Positions 44,720-52,623 are shown, counted from the stretch's first letter. The stretch is 64,000 nt of DNA from Rhodovulum sulfidophilum (GCA_003241785.1 QFPW01000008.1:98894-162893), one strand, 5' to 3'. The notes: generated from the letters alone by a model not told the origin. Numbers and translations: made by a program.

Positions 44720-46237
44720 TCAGAAGAAGCCGAGTTTCTTCGGCGAGTAGCTGACCAGGAGGTTCTTGGTCTGCTGGTAGTGATCGAGCATCATCTTGTG
44801 CGTCTCGCGCCCGATGCCGGACTGCTTGTAGCCGCCGAAGGCCGCGTGGGCCGGATAGGCGTGGTAGCAGTTGGTCCAGACGCGACCCGCCTTGATGCCC
44901 CGGCCGAAGCGGTAGGCGCGGTTCCCGTCCCGGGTCCAGACACCCGAGCCGAGGCCGTAGAGCGTGTCGTTGGCGAGCTCGAGCGCCTCCTCGTCGGTCT
45001 TGAAGGTCGTGACCGAGACGACGGGCCCGAAGATCTCCTCCTGGAACACGCGCATCTTGTTGTGGCCCCTGAGCACGGTCGGCTTCACGTAGAAGCCGCC
45101 CGCGAGGTCGCCGCCGAGCTCGTTGCGGGCACCGCCCGTGAGCACTTCCGCGCCTTCCTGCCGGCCGATGTCGAGATAGGAGAGGATCTTCTCCATCTGC
45201 TCGGACGACGCCTGGGCGCCGATCATCGTCGCGGAGTCGAGCGGGTCGCCCTGCGTGATGGCCTCGACGCGCTTGATCGCCCGCTCCATGAAGCGGTCGT
45301 AGATCGACTCGTGGATGAGCGCGCGGCTCGGGCAGGTGCAGACCTCGCCCTGGTTCAGCGCGAACATGGTGAAGCCTTCAAGCGCCTTGTCGAAGAAGTC
45401 GTCGTCCTCGTTCGCCACGTCGGCGAAGAAGATGTTGGGCGACTTGCCGCCGAGCTCGAGCGTGACCGGGATCAGGTTCTGGCTCGCGTACTGCATGATG
45501 AGCCGGCCGGTCGTGGTCTCGCCGGTGAAGGCGATCTTGGCGATCCGCGGCGAGGAGGCCAGGGGTTTGCCCGCCTCGAGGCCGAAGCCGTTGACGATGT
45601 TGAGCACGCCCGGCGGCAGCAGGTCGCCGATGAGCTCGGCCCAGACCATGATCGAGGCCGGGGTCTGCTCGGCGGGCTTCAGCACGACGCAGTTGCCGGC
45701 GGCGAGCGCCGGGGCGAGCTTCCAGCAGGCCATGAGCAGCGGGAAGTTCCACGGGATGATCTGGCCCACGACGCCGAGCGGCTCGTGGAAGTGATAGGCC
45801 ACCGTGTCGTGGTCGATCTCGGAGAGCGCGCCTTCCTGGCTGCGCAGGCAGCCGGCGAAATAGCGGAAATGGTCGATCGCGAGCGGGATGTCCGCCGCCA
45901 TCGTCTCGCGGATCGGCTTGCCGTTGTCCCAGGTCTCGGCGGTGGCGAGAAGCTCGAGGTTCTCCTCCATCCGATCGGCGATCCTCAGCAGGGTCTGGGC
46001 GCGCTCGGCCGGGGCCGTCTGGCCCCAGGCGTCCTTCGCCGCGTGCGCCGCGTCGAGCGCGCGCTCGATGTCCTGCGCGCTGGAGCGGGCGAGCGAGGTG
46101 ATGACCTGGCCGTTGATGGGAGAGGTATTGTCGAAATAGCGACCTTCGACGGGTTCGACGAACTCGCCGCCGATGAAGTTCCCGTAGCGCGTCTTGAACG
46201 GCGCCTTGCGGGTTGCGATCGCGTCCTGAACGGTCAT
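44720..46237 (-). CDS. Aldehyde dehydrogenase, ExaC/AldB type
   Basis: 505-residue NAD(P)-dependent aldehyde dehydrogenase. Catalytic Cys300 is in NQGEVCTCPSR, the general-base Glu in TLELGGKSPN, the cofactor motif in FTGETTTGR (family FTGSTxTG), and WNFPLLM. The PIPEFGG-type end reads YPAHAAFGGYKQSGIGRE. The resemblance is to acetaldehyde/long-chain enzymes of ethanol oxidation. A strong GGAGGAG precedes ATG 46237. First gene of the aldehyde dehydrogenase-DUF779-adhP cluster, divergent from the GAF/Fis regulator. Confidence 0.95.
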   Translation of the reverse strand: MTVQDAIATRKAPFKTRYGNFIGGEFVEPVEGRYFDNTSPINGQVITSLARSSAQDIERALDAAHAAKDAWGQTAPAERAQTLLRIADRMEENLELLATAETWDNGKPIRETMAADIPLAIDHFRYFAGCLRSQEGALSEIDHDTVAYHFHEPLGVVGQIIPWNFPLLMACWKLAPALAAGNCVVLKPAEQTPASIMVWAELIGDLLPPGVLNIVNGFGLEAGKPLASSPRIAKIAFTGETTTGRLIMQYASQNLIPVTLELGGKSPNIFFADVANEDDDFFDKALEGFTMFALNQGEVCTCPSRALIHESIYDRFMERAIKRVEAITQGDPLDSATMIGAQASSEQMEKILSYLDIGRQEGAEVLTGGARNELGGDLAGGFYVKPTVLRGHNKMRVFQEEIFGPVVSVTTFKTDEEALELANDTLYGLGSGVWTRDGNRAYRFGRGIKAGRVWTNCYHAYPAHAAFGGYKQSGIGRETHKMMLDHYQQTKNLLVSYSPKKLGFF

Positions 46238-46357
46238 GTTCTGATGCTCCTCCGTGGCTGTCGGCGGATCCTCGTCCGCCTGTTGTGATTGATTGGAGGC
46301 TGATCCCGTCGCGCCCTGCGGTCAATCCGGACTTCCGCCGATGACGGAGCCTTGACG

Positions 46358-46398
46358 CAAAGGATCGTGGACAATGGCGCGCTTCCCGGTATCCTTTG
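46358..46398. promoter_or_regulatory. Widely spaced inverted repeat in the divergent regulator/aldehyde dehydrogenase gap
   Basis: CAAAGGAT (46358-46365) and ATCCTTTG (46391-46398), centre-to-centre 33 bases (about three helical turns). Possible paired operator half-sites for the divergent regulator. Confidence 0.4.
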
Positions 46399-46426
46399 GC
46401 GCACCAAGCAACAAGAATGACACGCC

Positions 46427-46443
46427 TGTCGCAGAATGCGACA
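46427..46443. promoter_or_regulatory. Palindromic operator candidate upstream of the GAF/Fis regulator
   Basis: Perfect 7-3-7 palindrome TGTCGCA-GAA-TGCGACA, 23 bases before the regulator's preferred ATG (46467). It suits a dimeric Fis-type helix-turn-helix protein. Its presence argues that the in-frame ATG at 46374 is not the real start. Confidence 0.55.
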
Positions 46444-46466
46444 CTTCAGGGAGAAGGGACTGGCTC

Positions 46467-47552
46467 ATGGGCCGTCTGGACGAATCGGCCATCGACGTGG
46501 CGCGACACCAATATTTCGGCGAGGGCCGGCTGCCGTCGGACCAACTCGGCCACGCGGTGCTGCGCTCGTGGATCCGCTGCTCCGACATGGGGCTGCGCGA
46601 ACGCGCGACGCCGAGCCCGGATCCGCTCTCGTCCGGCGACCTGCGCCATCTGCATGACCGGCACGCGCGGTTCTGCCGCCTCTGCCGGCCGGAGCTCGAG
46701 ATGCTGGGCGCCGAGGCGCGCGAGACCAGCAGCGTGGTGATCCTGACCGACGCGGCGGGGATGATCCTCGACACGCTCGGCGACACCGCCTTCGCCGGCC
46801 GCGCGGCGCAGGTGGCGCTGCGTCCCGGCGTCGACTGGAGCGAGGCCAACACCGGCACCAACGCGATCGGCGTGGCGCTCGCCGAGCGCCGCGCGGTCAG
46901 CGTGCACGGCGGCGAGCATTTCTTCGCCGGGCACGACCTGCTGAGCTGCTCGGCGACGCCGATCGTCGATCCGCGCGGCGCGATCCTGGGCGTGCTCGAT
47001 ATCTCCGGCTCGGCGCGGGTGTCGCATACCCACGCGCTCGGGCTGGTGCGGATGGCGGTGACGCAGATCGAACACCGGCTGCTGCGGCAGCGGTTCGACG
47101 GCTGCCGCGTCCTCCGGCTGCACAGCGATCCCGGCATGCTCGGCACGGTGCGCGAGGGCGCGCTGGTGTTCCGCGACGAGACGCTGGTCGCGGCGAACCG
47201 GCGCGGGCTCGCGCTGATCGGGCTCGGCTGGGACGCGCTCGACCAGACCGCCTTCGAGGAGGTCTTCGGCCTGCCCGCCCGCGCCGCCGCCACGCTCGCC
47301 ACGCTGCGCGGCCCGAAGGGCGAGACGCTGGTCTGCGAATGGCAGGACGCGGACCGGGGCGGGCCCGAGTTCCACGGCGAGCGCGAGGTGCCGCGCGCCG
47401 CGGAGACCACGCTGCACGACGCGGAGACCGACCTGATCCTCAGGACGCTGCGCGAATGCGGCGGCAATGTCAGCGAGGCGGCGCGGCGGCTCGGCATCCA
47501 CCGCAGCACGATCCACCGCCGCCTCACTTCCGCCGGCCAGGCGCTGCAGTAG
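46467..47552 (+). CDS. GAF-domain/Fis-type regulator without AAA+ domain (AcoR-like)
   Basis: 361 residues. An N-terminal region with a GAF-like sensor (~70-225: SSVVILTDAAGMILDTLGD, GTNAIGVAL, GGEHFFAGHDLLSCSATPI) is typical of AcoR. A second sensor-like segment (~245-315) follows, then a Fis helix-turn-helix at the C-terminus (CGGNVSEAARRLGIHRSTIHRRL). The sigma54-activating AAA+ domain (Walker A, GAFTGA) normally between them is absent, so it should act through ordinary sigma70 promoters. Start 46467 has GAAGGGA eight bases upstream. Divergent from the alcohol/aldehyde oxidation cluster, its likely target. Confidence 0.88.
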   Translation: MGRLDESAIDVARHQYFGEGRLPSDQLGHAVLRSWIRCSDMGLRERATPSPDPLSSGDLRHLHDRHARFCRLCRPELEMLGAEARETSSVVILTDAAGMILDTLGDTAFAGRAAQVALRPGVDWSEANTGTNAIGVALAERRAVSVHGGEHFFAGHDLLSCSATPIVDPRGAILGVLDISGSARVSHTHALGLVRMAVTQIEHRLLRQRFDGCRVLRLHSDPGMLGTVREGALVFRDETLVAANRRGLALIGLGWDALDQTAFEEVFGLPARAAATLATLRGPKGETLVCEWQDADRGGPEFHGEREVPRAAETTLHDAETDLILRTLRECGGNVSEAARRLGIHRSTIHRRLTSAGQALQ

Positions 47553-47565
47553 GCGCCCCCTCCCC

Positions 47566-48468
47566 TCAGGCGGTGAGTTCCCCGACGAAGTCGAGGAAGG
47601 CGCGCAGCTTGGCGGAGACGAGGTTGGGCGCGTGATGGTAGGCGTAGAGCGGGAAGGTCTCGTCCGACCAGTCCGGCAGGATCTTCGTCAGCCGTCGCTC
47701 GGCCAGAACGTCCCTGGCGTAGAGTTCCAGCAGCTGCGCGATCCCCGCGCCGCCAAGGCAGGCGCCGAGCAGCGACCCGGTGTCGTTGACCATCAGCCGG
47801 CCGCCGGCGGCGAAGGGCACCGCCTCGGCGCCGCGCTGGAACTCCCATTCGAACGGCCGGCCGGTCGCCGGATCGCGGATCAGCACGCAGCGGTGGCCCT
47901 CCGCGAGGTCGCGCGGATGCCGCGGGATCCCGTGCCGCGCCAGATAGGCTTCCGAGGCGCAGGTCAGCACCCGGGTCCGGAGCAGGAGCCGCGCCTTGAG
48001 CGACGAGAGCTCGGGCTCGCCGAAATGGATCGCGACGTCGAATCCCTCGGCGACCAGATCGCCGATCCGGTCGCGCACGCTGATCTCGACGGAAAGCTCG
48101 GGGAAACGATCGAGGAAGGCGCCGATGCGCGGCGCCAGCACGAAATGGCCGAAGGCGCCGTCGACGTTCACCCGCAGCCGGCCGCGCACCACCGACCGTG
48201 AAGCGGCCGCGCTGACCGTCGCCTCCTCGATACCGGCGAGATGCGGCGCCACCGCCTCGTAGAAGCGCCGCCCCTCGTCGGTCAGCGAGATCGCGCGCGC
48301 GGTTCGGTTGAAGATGCGGATCCCGACCCGCTGCTCGAGCCGCGCGACGGCGCGGCTCACGGCGGGCTGCGTCAGGCCGAGCGCCTCGCCCGCCCGGGCG
48401 AAGCCGCCGGCCTCCACCACGGCCGCGACCACGCCGATCCCGCTCAACAGGCGGCCGTCAAAGCTCAT
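47566..48468 (-). CDS. LysR-family transcriptional regulator
   Basis: 300 residues. The N-terminal winged helix-turn-helix (FARAGEALGLTQPAVSRAVARLE) is followed by a periplasmic-binding-like effector domain from ~90. It belongs to the CrgA/DsdC-like group with the RGRLRVNVDGAFG linker. Divergent from an SDR gene 112 bases away, its likely target. The effector is unknown. Confidence 0.94.
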   Translation of the reverse strand: MSFDGRLLSGIGVVAAVVEAGGFARAGEALGLTQPAVSRAVARLEQRVGIRIFNRTARAISLTDEGRRFYEAVAPHLAGIEEATVSAAASRSVVRGRLRVNVDGAFGHFVLAPRIGAFLDRFPELSVEISVRDRIGDLVAEGFDVAIHFGEPELSSLKARLLLRTRVLTCASEAYLARHGIPRHPRDLAEGHRCVLIRDPATGRPFEWEFQRGAEAVPFAAGGRLMVNDTGSLLGACLGGAGIAQLLELYARDVLAERRLTKILPDWSDETFPLYAYHHAPNLVSAKLRAFLDFVGELTA

Positions 48469-48504
48469 GAGGCATACTTTTCGTCATGATATGGCTGATC
48501 ACTA

Positions 48505-48526
48505 TGCATTATTTTTATCCATTGCA
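48505..48526. promoter_or_regulatory. Imperfect dyad in the LysR/SDR gap
   Basis: TGCATT (48505-48510) and ATTGCA (48521-48526) form a near-inverted repeat around an AT-rich centre. They lie in a strikingly AT-rich 112-base gap between divergent genes. This is the expected place for LysR binding. Confidence 0.4.
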
Positions 48527-48580
48527 AAAGCCTAGGGTCGCCTTCGACGCCCATCGGAGGCGGCTGGAAAGGAATCGGTC

Positions 48581-49318
48581 ATGAGCAATTCGGAAAAGGT
48601 GGCGCTGATCACCGGCGCCTCGCGCGGCATCGGCGCGGAACTGGCGCGGCGCCTCGCGGCGGAGGGATTCAAGGTCGTCGTCGACTACGCGGGCGACGCG
48701 GCCTCGGCGCGCGGCGTCGCCGGGGCGATCGAGGCCGCCGGCGGCGCGGCGATCGTGGTCCAGGCCGACGTCGCCGACCCGGCGGCGGTCAAGGCCATGT
48801 TCGACGCGGCGGAAGCCGCCTTCGGCGGGATCGACGTCGTCGTCAACTGCGCCGGGGTGATGCGGCTCGCGCCCATCGCCGAGACCGACGACGCGACCTT
48901 CGACCGGATGGTCGCGATCAATCTCAAGGGCACGTTCAACGTCTGCCGCGAGGCCGCGCGCCGGCTGCGCGACGGCGGGCGCGTGATCAACTTCTCCTCG
49001 AGCGTGATCGGCGTGCGCCTGCCGACCTACGGCGCCTATGTCGCGACCAAGGCGGCGGTCGAGGGCCTGACCCAGGTGCTGGCGCAGGAGCTGCGCGGCC
49101 GGCGGATCAGCGTCAACGCGGTGGCGCCCGGCCCGGTGGCGACCGAGCTCTTCCTCGACGGCAAGAGCCCGGAGCTGATCGACCGTCTCGCGAAGCTCAA
49201 CCCCCTCGAACGGCTGGGTGAGCCCGAGGACATCGCCCGCGTCGTGGCCTTCCTCGCCGGGCCCGAGGGCGGCTGGGTCAACGGCCAGGTGATCCGTGCC
49301 AACGGCGGCATGTGCTGA
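48581..49318 (+). CDS. Short-chain dehydrogenase/reductase
   Basis: 245-residue classical SDR with Rossmann motif TGASRGIG at residues 12-19, NCAGV, the catalytic triad residues in NFSSSV and Tyr153/Lys157 (YGAYVATK), and a C-terminal GGWVNGQVIRANGG. An Asp at the end of beta-2 region (VVVDYAGDA) hints at cofactor choice but does not settle it. Substrate unknown. It is the probable target of the divergent LysR regulator. Confidence 0.93.
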   Translation: MSNSEKVALITGASRGIGAELARRLAAEGFKVVVDYAGDAASARGVAGAIEAAGGAAIVVQADVADPAAVKAMFDAAEAAFGGIDVVVNCAGVMRLAPIAETDDATFDRMVAINLKGTFNVCREAARRLRDGGRVINFSSSVIGVRLPTYGAYVATKAAVEGLTQVLAQELRGRRISVNAVAPGPVATELFLDGKSPELIDRLAKLNPLERLGEPEDIARVVAFLAGPEGGWVNGQVIRANGGMC

Positions 49319-49346
49319 GACCTGCGGCCCGGGAACGGCGCCGGGC

Positions 49347-49378
49347 AAAAAAAATGAGCCGGACCAAGGTCCGGCTCA
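49347..49378 (-). terminator. Strong rho-independent terminator of the DUF1127 transcript
   Basis: Minus-strand 11-bp stem TGAGCCGGACC/GGTCCGGCTCA (49355-49378) followed by eight T (49354-49347). The best terminator in the window. Confidence 0.85.
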
Positions 49379-49423
49379 GTTGGGAGGAAACTCGGATCGG
49401 GCGGCCGCGCGAAGGGGCCGCCC
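49347..49423 (-). ncRNA. Candidate 3'-UTR-derived sRNA downstream of DUF1127
   Basis: The 3' UTR of the DUF1127 mRNA has three parts. First is a perfect 8-bp hairpin (GGGCGGCC/GGCCGCCC, 49399-49423). Next is an unpaired TTTCCTCCC (49390-49382), complementary to Shine-Dalgarno sequence. Last is the strong terminator. In Rhodobacter sphaeroides the DUF1127 gene ccaF1 is followed by processed CcsR sRNAs with CCUCC-rich loops. The layout is similar but the motif is shorter, so this is an inference. Confidence 0.4.
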
Positions 49424-49432
49424 GGAAAGGCG

Positions 49433-49642
49433 TCAGCGGCCGTAGACCGCGTCGTAGGCGATGTCGCGGATCGTGTAGGCCGAGAGGCCGAGATCGCGCA
49501 GTTCGCGGGGGCTGAGCGCCTTCAGCTCGGCGATCGTCCGGAGGTAGAGCCGGTAGTCGGCGAAGCCTTTCGCGATGATCGCGAAGAGACCGCCGGCCGT
49601 CTGGCGCTGCGGCGCCGAGGGAAAATTGATGACGTGGGCCAT
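49433..49642 (-). CDS. DUF1127 small protein (CcaF1-like)
   Basis: 69 residues with the DUF1127 core YRLYLRTIAELKALSPRELRDLGLSAYTIRDIAYDAVYGR in its C-terminal half. Related small basic proteins in alphaproteobacteria bind RNA and affect sRNA maturation and stress responses (CcaF1 in Rhodobacter). ATG 49642 has AAGGA eight bases upstream. It appears co-transcribed with the 41-codon ORF upstream and with the 3' UTR RNA. Confidence 0.9.
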   Translation of the reverse strand: MAHVINFPSAPQRQTAGGLFAIIAKGFADYRLYLRTIAELKALSPRELRDLGLSAYTIRDIAYDAVYGR

Positions 49643-49695
49643 GATGCCTATCCTTCGTATCTGCTCGTCCGAGGCCGGGCCCCGACGGAATGGGT

Positions 49696-49821
49696 TCAGT
49701 GCGCGTCGACCGGGCGCGCCCGGGGGCTCTCGCGCCGATCTCGGATCGGTCCGACGCCCGGGAGGGGCATCGGAGCGGTCGAGAAGCCGTGGCGACCGTC
49801 GGCTGATCTGGTCTTCGTCAT
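49696..49821 (-). CDS. Putative 41-residue small protein upstream of DUF1127
   Basis: Starts MTKTRSADGRHGFSTAPM and ends ESPRARPVDAH. It is rich in Arg, Pro and Gly, with no signal peptide or membrane segment. The main evidence is a near-perfect Shine-Dalgarno AAGGAGG seven bases before ATG 49821, the strongest of its kind nearby, and position in the DUF1127 transcript with a 53-base gap. It may be an upstream regulatory ORF rather than a functional protein. No homologue is recognised. Confidence 0.5.
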   Translation of the reverse strand: MTKTRSADGRHGFSTAPMPLPGVGPIRDRRESPRARPVDAH

Positions 49822-49877
49822 CTCAGCCTCCTTTTCGCTGGCTTTCGGTTTTGAGCGTTCCCGTGTTGTTGCATTGC

Positions 49878-49905
49878 AAAATAAGCGATCGGGGCGCCGG
49901 TGCAA
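49878..49905 (-). promoter_or_regulatory. Promoter of the small ORF-DUF1127 transcript
   Basis: Minus-strand TTGCAC (49905-49900), 16 bases, TATTTT (49883-49878), with CTTATTTT context. It could be read by sigma70 or a heat-shock sigma factor. About 57 bases upstream of the small ORF. Confidence 0.4.
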
Positions 49906-50221
49906 TTGACAATGAACGAAGGCCGTCATGCAGTCCGCGCATGGCTGTTAACGAAGCGTTCATCAATGAAATAAGGCGTCATTCTCCCGTGATCCTCGGG
50001 AAGCCGTCGCCGGCCCTCACGCGGTGAGCGCTTGCGGCGCGCGCCCCTCGGAAAAGAAACATTTCCGAACATTCTGATCTTTCGCGGCGGCCGAGCCCGC
50101 GACGACGCGGCCCTGTCCGCGCGGAGCGCGGAGACGATGCGCCCTTGTCTCCGCGGTGCGCGGGAGCGATCCTGCGCCCGAGCCGCGCCAGCGGCGGACC
50201 TTCGGACGAAAGACCACCGCG
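49906..50221. other. Gene-free gap before apbC with a perfect inverted repeat
   Basis: No supported gene. The part from 49906 to 49990 is relatively AT-rich. TCGGAAA (50048-50054) and TTTCCGA (50062-50068) form a 7-7-7 palindrome that could be an operator or hairpin about 155 bases upstream of apbC. I find no confident promoter for apbC here. Confidence 0.5.
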
Positions 50222-51301
50222 ATGCCTCTCACCAAAGACGATGTGCTGACCGCCCTCCGCTCCGTCCCGATGCCCGGATCCGGCGGAAGCATCGTCGACG
50301 CCGACATCCTGCGCGCCCTCTCGATCGAATCGGGGCGGGTGAGCTTCGTGCTCGAGGTCGATCCGGCGAAGGGCGCCGCGCTCGAGCCGGTGCGGGCGGC
50401 GGCGCAGGCGGCGGTCGAGGCGTTGCCCGAGGTCGCCTCGGTCTCGGCGCTGATGACCGCGCATGGACCCGCCGCCGCGAAGGCGCCGCCGCCCGACCTG
50501 AAGATCGGCCGCCACCCAACGCCGCAGGCCGGGCCGCAGCCGGTGCCGGGGATCCGCAACATCCTCGCCGTGGCCTCGGGCAAGGGCGGGGTCGGCAAGT
50601 CGACCGTCGCCGCCAACCTCGCCGTGGCGCTGGCGGCGCTGGGCCGGAAGGTCGGCCTGCTCGACGCCGACATCTACGGGCCGAGCCAGCCCCGGATGAT
50701 GGGCGTCTCCGGCCGGCCGCGCTCGCCCGACGGCAAGACCATCCTGCCGCTGCACAACCACGGCGTCACGATCATGTCGATCGGCCTCATGCTGCGCGAG
50801 GGCGAGGCGGTGGTCTGGCGCGGGCCGATGCTGATGGGCGCGTTGCAGCAGCTGATGGGCCAGGTCGCCTGGGGCGAGCTCGACGTGCTCGTGGTCGACC
50901 TGCCGCCCGGGACCGGCGACGTGCAGCTGACGCTGAGCCAGAAATACACGCTCTCGGGCGCGGTGCTCGTCTCGACGCCGCAGGACATCGCCCTGCTCGA
51001 CGCGCGCAAGGCGCTCGACATGTTCGACAAGACCAAGATCCCGGTGCTCGGCCTGATCGAGAACATGTCGAGCTACATCTGCCCGAACTGCGGCCACGAG
51101 GCGCATATCTTCGGCCATGGCGGCGCGCGGGCCGAGGCGGCGCGGCTCGGCCTGCCTTTCCTCGGCGAGGTGCCGCTCGACATCGCGATCCGCCTCGCGG
51201 GCGATTCCGGCGCGCCCGTCGTCGCGGCGCATCCCGAGAGCCGCGAGGCCGAGGCCTTCACCGCGATCGCCCGCGGCCTGATCGAGCGCGGCGTGGTCTG
51301 A
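50222..51301 (+). CDS. apbC: Iron-sulfur cluster carrier ATPase, ApbC/Mrp
   Basis: 359-residue P-loop NTPase of the Mrp/NBP35 family that carries and transfers Fe-S clusters in the cytoplasm. Residues 1-85 form a MIP18/DUF59-type domain. Deviant Walker A is SGKGGVGKST with Lys121/Lys126, followed by DADIYGPSQP and DLPPGTGDVQL. The bridging cluster ligands are Cys287 and Cys290 in YICPNCGHE. ATG 50222 is the family start, although the ribosome-binding site is weak. Confidence 0.95.
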   Translation: MPLTKDDVLTALRSVPMPGSGGSIVDADILRALSIESGRVSFVLEVDPAKGAALEPVRAAAQAAVEALPEVASVSALMTAHGPAAAKAPPPDLKIGRHPTPQAGPQPVPGIRNILAVASGKGGVGKSTVAANLAVALAALGRKVGLLDADIYGPSQPRMMGVSGRPRSPDGKTILPLHNHGVTIMSIGLMLREGEAVVWRGPMLMGALQQLMGQVAWGELDVLVVDLPPGTGDVQLTLSQKYTLSGAVLVSTPQDIALLDARKALDMFDKTKIPVLGLIENMSSYICPNCGHEAHIFGHGGARAEAARLGLPFLGEVPLDIAIRLAGDSGAPVVAAHPESREAEAFTAIARGLIERGVV

Positions 51302-51317
51302 GACGCGGCGGCACGGG

Positions 51318-51345
51318 TTGCGGGGGCGCGGTCACGCGCTATGGT
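51318..51345 (+). promoter_or_regulatory. Promoter of the liv-type ABC transporter operon
   Basis: TTGCGG (51318-51323), 16 bases, TATGGT (51340-51345), about 75 bases before the binding-protein ATG. It resembles the rpsB promoter. Confidence 0.5.
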
Positions 51346-51420
51346 GGCGATGAGAATTCGCCGGTCCCGCGGGGGACGCCCTGGCGCGAAACGAAAACAG
51401 TCGGATCCAAGGAGCCCCTC

Positions 51421-52608
51421 ATGAAGCGTATCCTGCTCGCGACCGCGGCCTGCGCCGGTCTCGCCTCGGCGGCCTCGGCCGAGCCCGTGAACGTCGGCGT
51501 CATCCTCGGCTTCACGGGCCCGCTCGAGTCGATCACGCCCGGCATGGCGGCGAGCGCCGAGTTCGCCTTCAAGGAGGCCTCGGATTCGGGGAAGCTTCCG
51601 GGCGGGATCACGCTCAATCCGGTGCGCGCGGATTCGACCTGCGTCGACGCGGCGGCCGCCACCACCGCGGCCCAGGGCCTGATCTCCGGCCAGAACGTCG
51701 CGGCGATCATGGGCGCCGACTGCTCCGGCGTCACGACCGCGATCGCGACCAACGTCGCCGTCCCGGCCGGCGTCGTCATGGTCTCGCCCTCGGCGACCTC
51801 GCCCGCGCTCTCGACGCTCGAGGACAACGGCTTCTTCTTCCGCACCGCACCCTCCGACGCGCGGCAGGGCGTGGTGCTCGCCGATCTCGCGGTCGAGAAC
51901 GGCGTGAAGGAAGTGGCGATCACCTATACCAACAACGATTACGGCAAGGGCCTCGCCGACAGCTTCGCCGCCGCCTTCCAGGAGAAGGGCGGCACGGTCG
52001 CGATCTCGGCGGCGCACGAAGACGGCAAGGCGGACTATTCGGCCGAGGTCGCGGCGCTGCAGGCCTCGGGCGCGCCGACGCTGATGGTCTTCGGCTATGT
52101 CGACCAGGGCGGCCGCGGCATCGTCCAGGCGGCGCTCGACACCGGAGCCTTCGAGAGCTTCTACTTCGGCGACGGCATGTACGGGCAGAGCCTGATCGAC
52201 GCCGTGGGCGCCGAGATCAACGACAAGGTCGTCGGCACCCTGCCCGGGGTCGAGGGCGAGGGCGCGGACATCTTCGCGAAGCTCGCGACCGACGCCGGCA
52301 TGGACCCGACCGGCACCTACGTGCCCGAGAGCTACGACGCCGCCGCGCTGATCGCGCTCTCGATGGCGGCGGCGGGCTCGGCCGACCGGACCGCGATCCG
52401 CGACAAGATGATGGACGTGGCGAACGCCCCCGGCGAGAAGATCTACGCCGGCGAGCTCGCCAAGGGGATCGAGATCCTGACCGGCGGCGGCGACATCGAC
52501 TATCAAGGCGCCACCGGCGTCGAGCTGATCGGCCCCGGCGAGGCCGCCGGCTCCTACCGCGTCTACGAGATCAAGGACAGCGCCCCCGTCACCCTCGGCT
52601 ATCGCTGA
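51421..52608 (+). CDS. HAAT-type ABC transporter substrate-binding protein (LivK-like)
   Basis: 395 residues with a signal peptide (MKRILLATAACAGLASAASA, cleavage about residue 20). The rest is a Peripla_BP_6 fold starting VNVGVILGFTGPLESITPGM. Two Cys (DSTCVD, GADCSG) may form a disulfide. The family captures branched-chain amino acids, amides or urea in the periplasm; the ligand cannot be read. AAGGAG stands seven bases before ATG 51421. First gene of a five-gene operon in the order binding protein-ATPase-ATPase-permease-permease. Confidence 0.93.
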   Translation: MKRILLATAACAGLASAASAEPVNVGVILGFTGPLESITPGMAASAEFAFKEASDSGKLPGGITLNPVRADSTCVDAAAATTAAQGLISGQNVAAIMGADCSGVTTAIATNVAVPAGVVMVSPSATSPALSTLEDNGFFFRTAPSDARQGVVLADLAVENGVKEVAITYTNNDYGKGLADSFAAAFQEKGGTVAISAAHEDGKADYSAEVAALQASGAPTLMVFGYVDQGGRGIVQAALDTGAFESFYFGDGMYGQSLIDAVGAEINDKVVGTLPGVEGEGADIFAKLATDAGMDPTGTYVPESYDAAALIALSMAAAGSADRTAIRDKMMDVANAPGEKIYAGELAKGIEILTGGGDIDYQGATGVELIGPGEAAGSYRVYEIKDSAPVTLGYR

Positions 52609-52623
52609 GGCCGGGCGCGCGCC

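Noticed and set aside
46374..46466. Upstream ATG (46374) as start of the GAF/Fis regulator
   Set aside because: The added 31 residues resemble no family member. A perfect palindrome and a good ribosome-binding site lie inside, pointing to 46467 as the start.
49575..50027. 150-codon plus-strand frame antisense to the DUF1127 region
   Set aside because: It has no ribosome-binding site or family motif and conflicts with the well-supported minus-strand unit.
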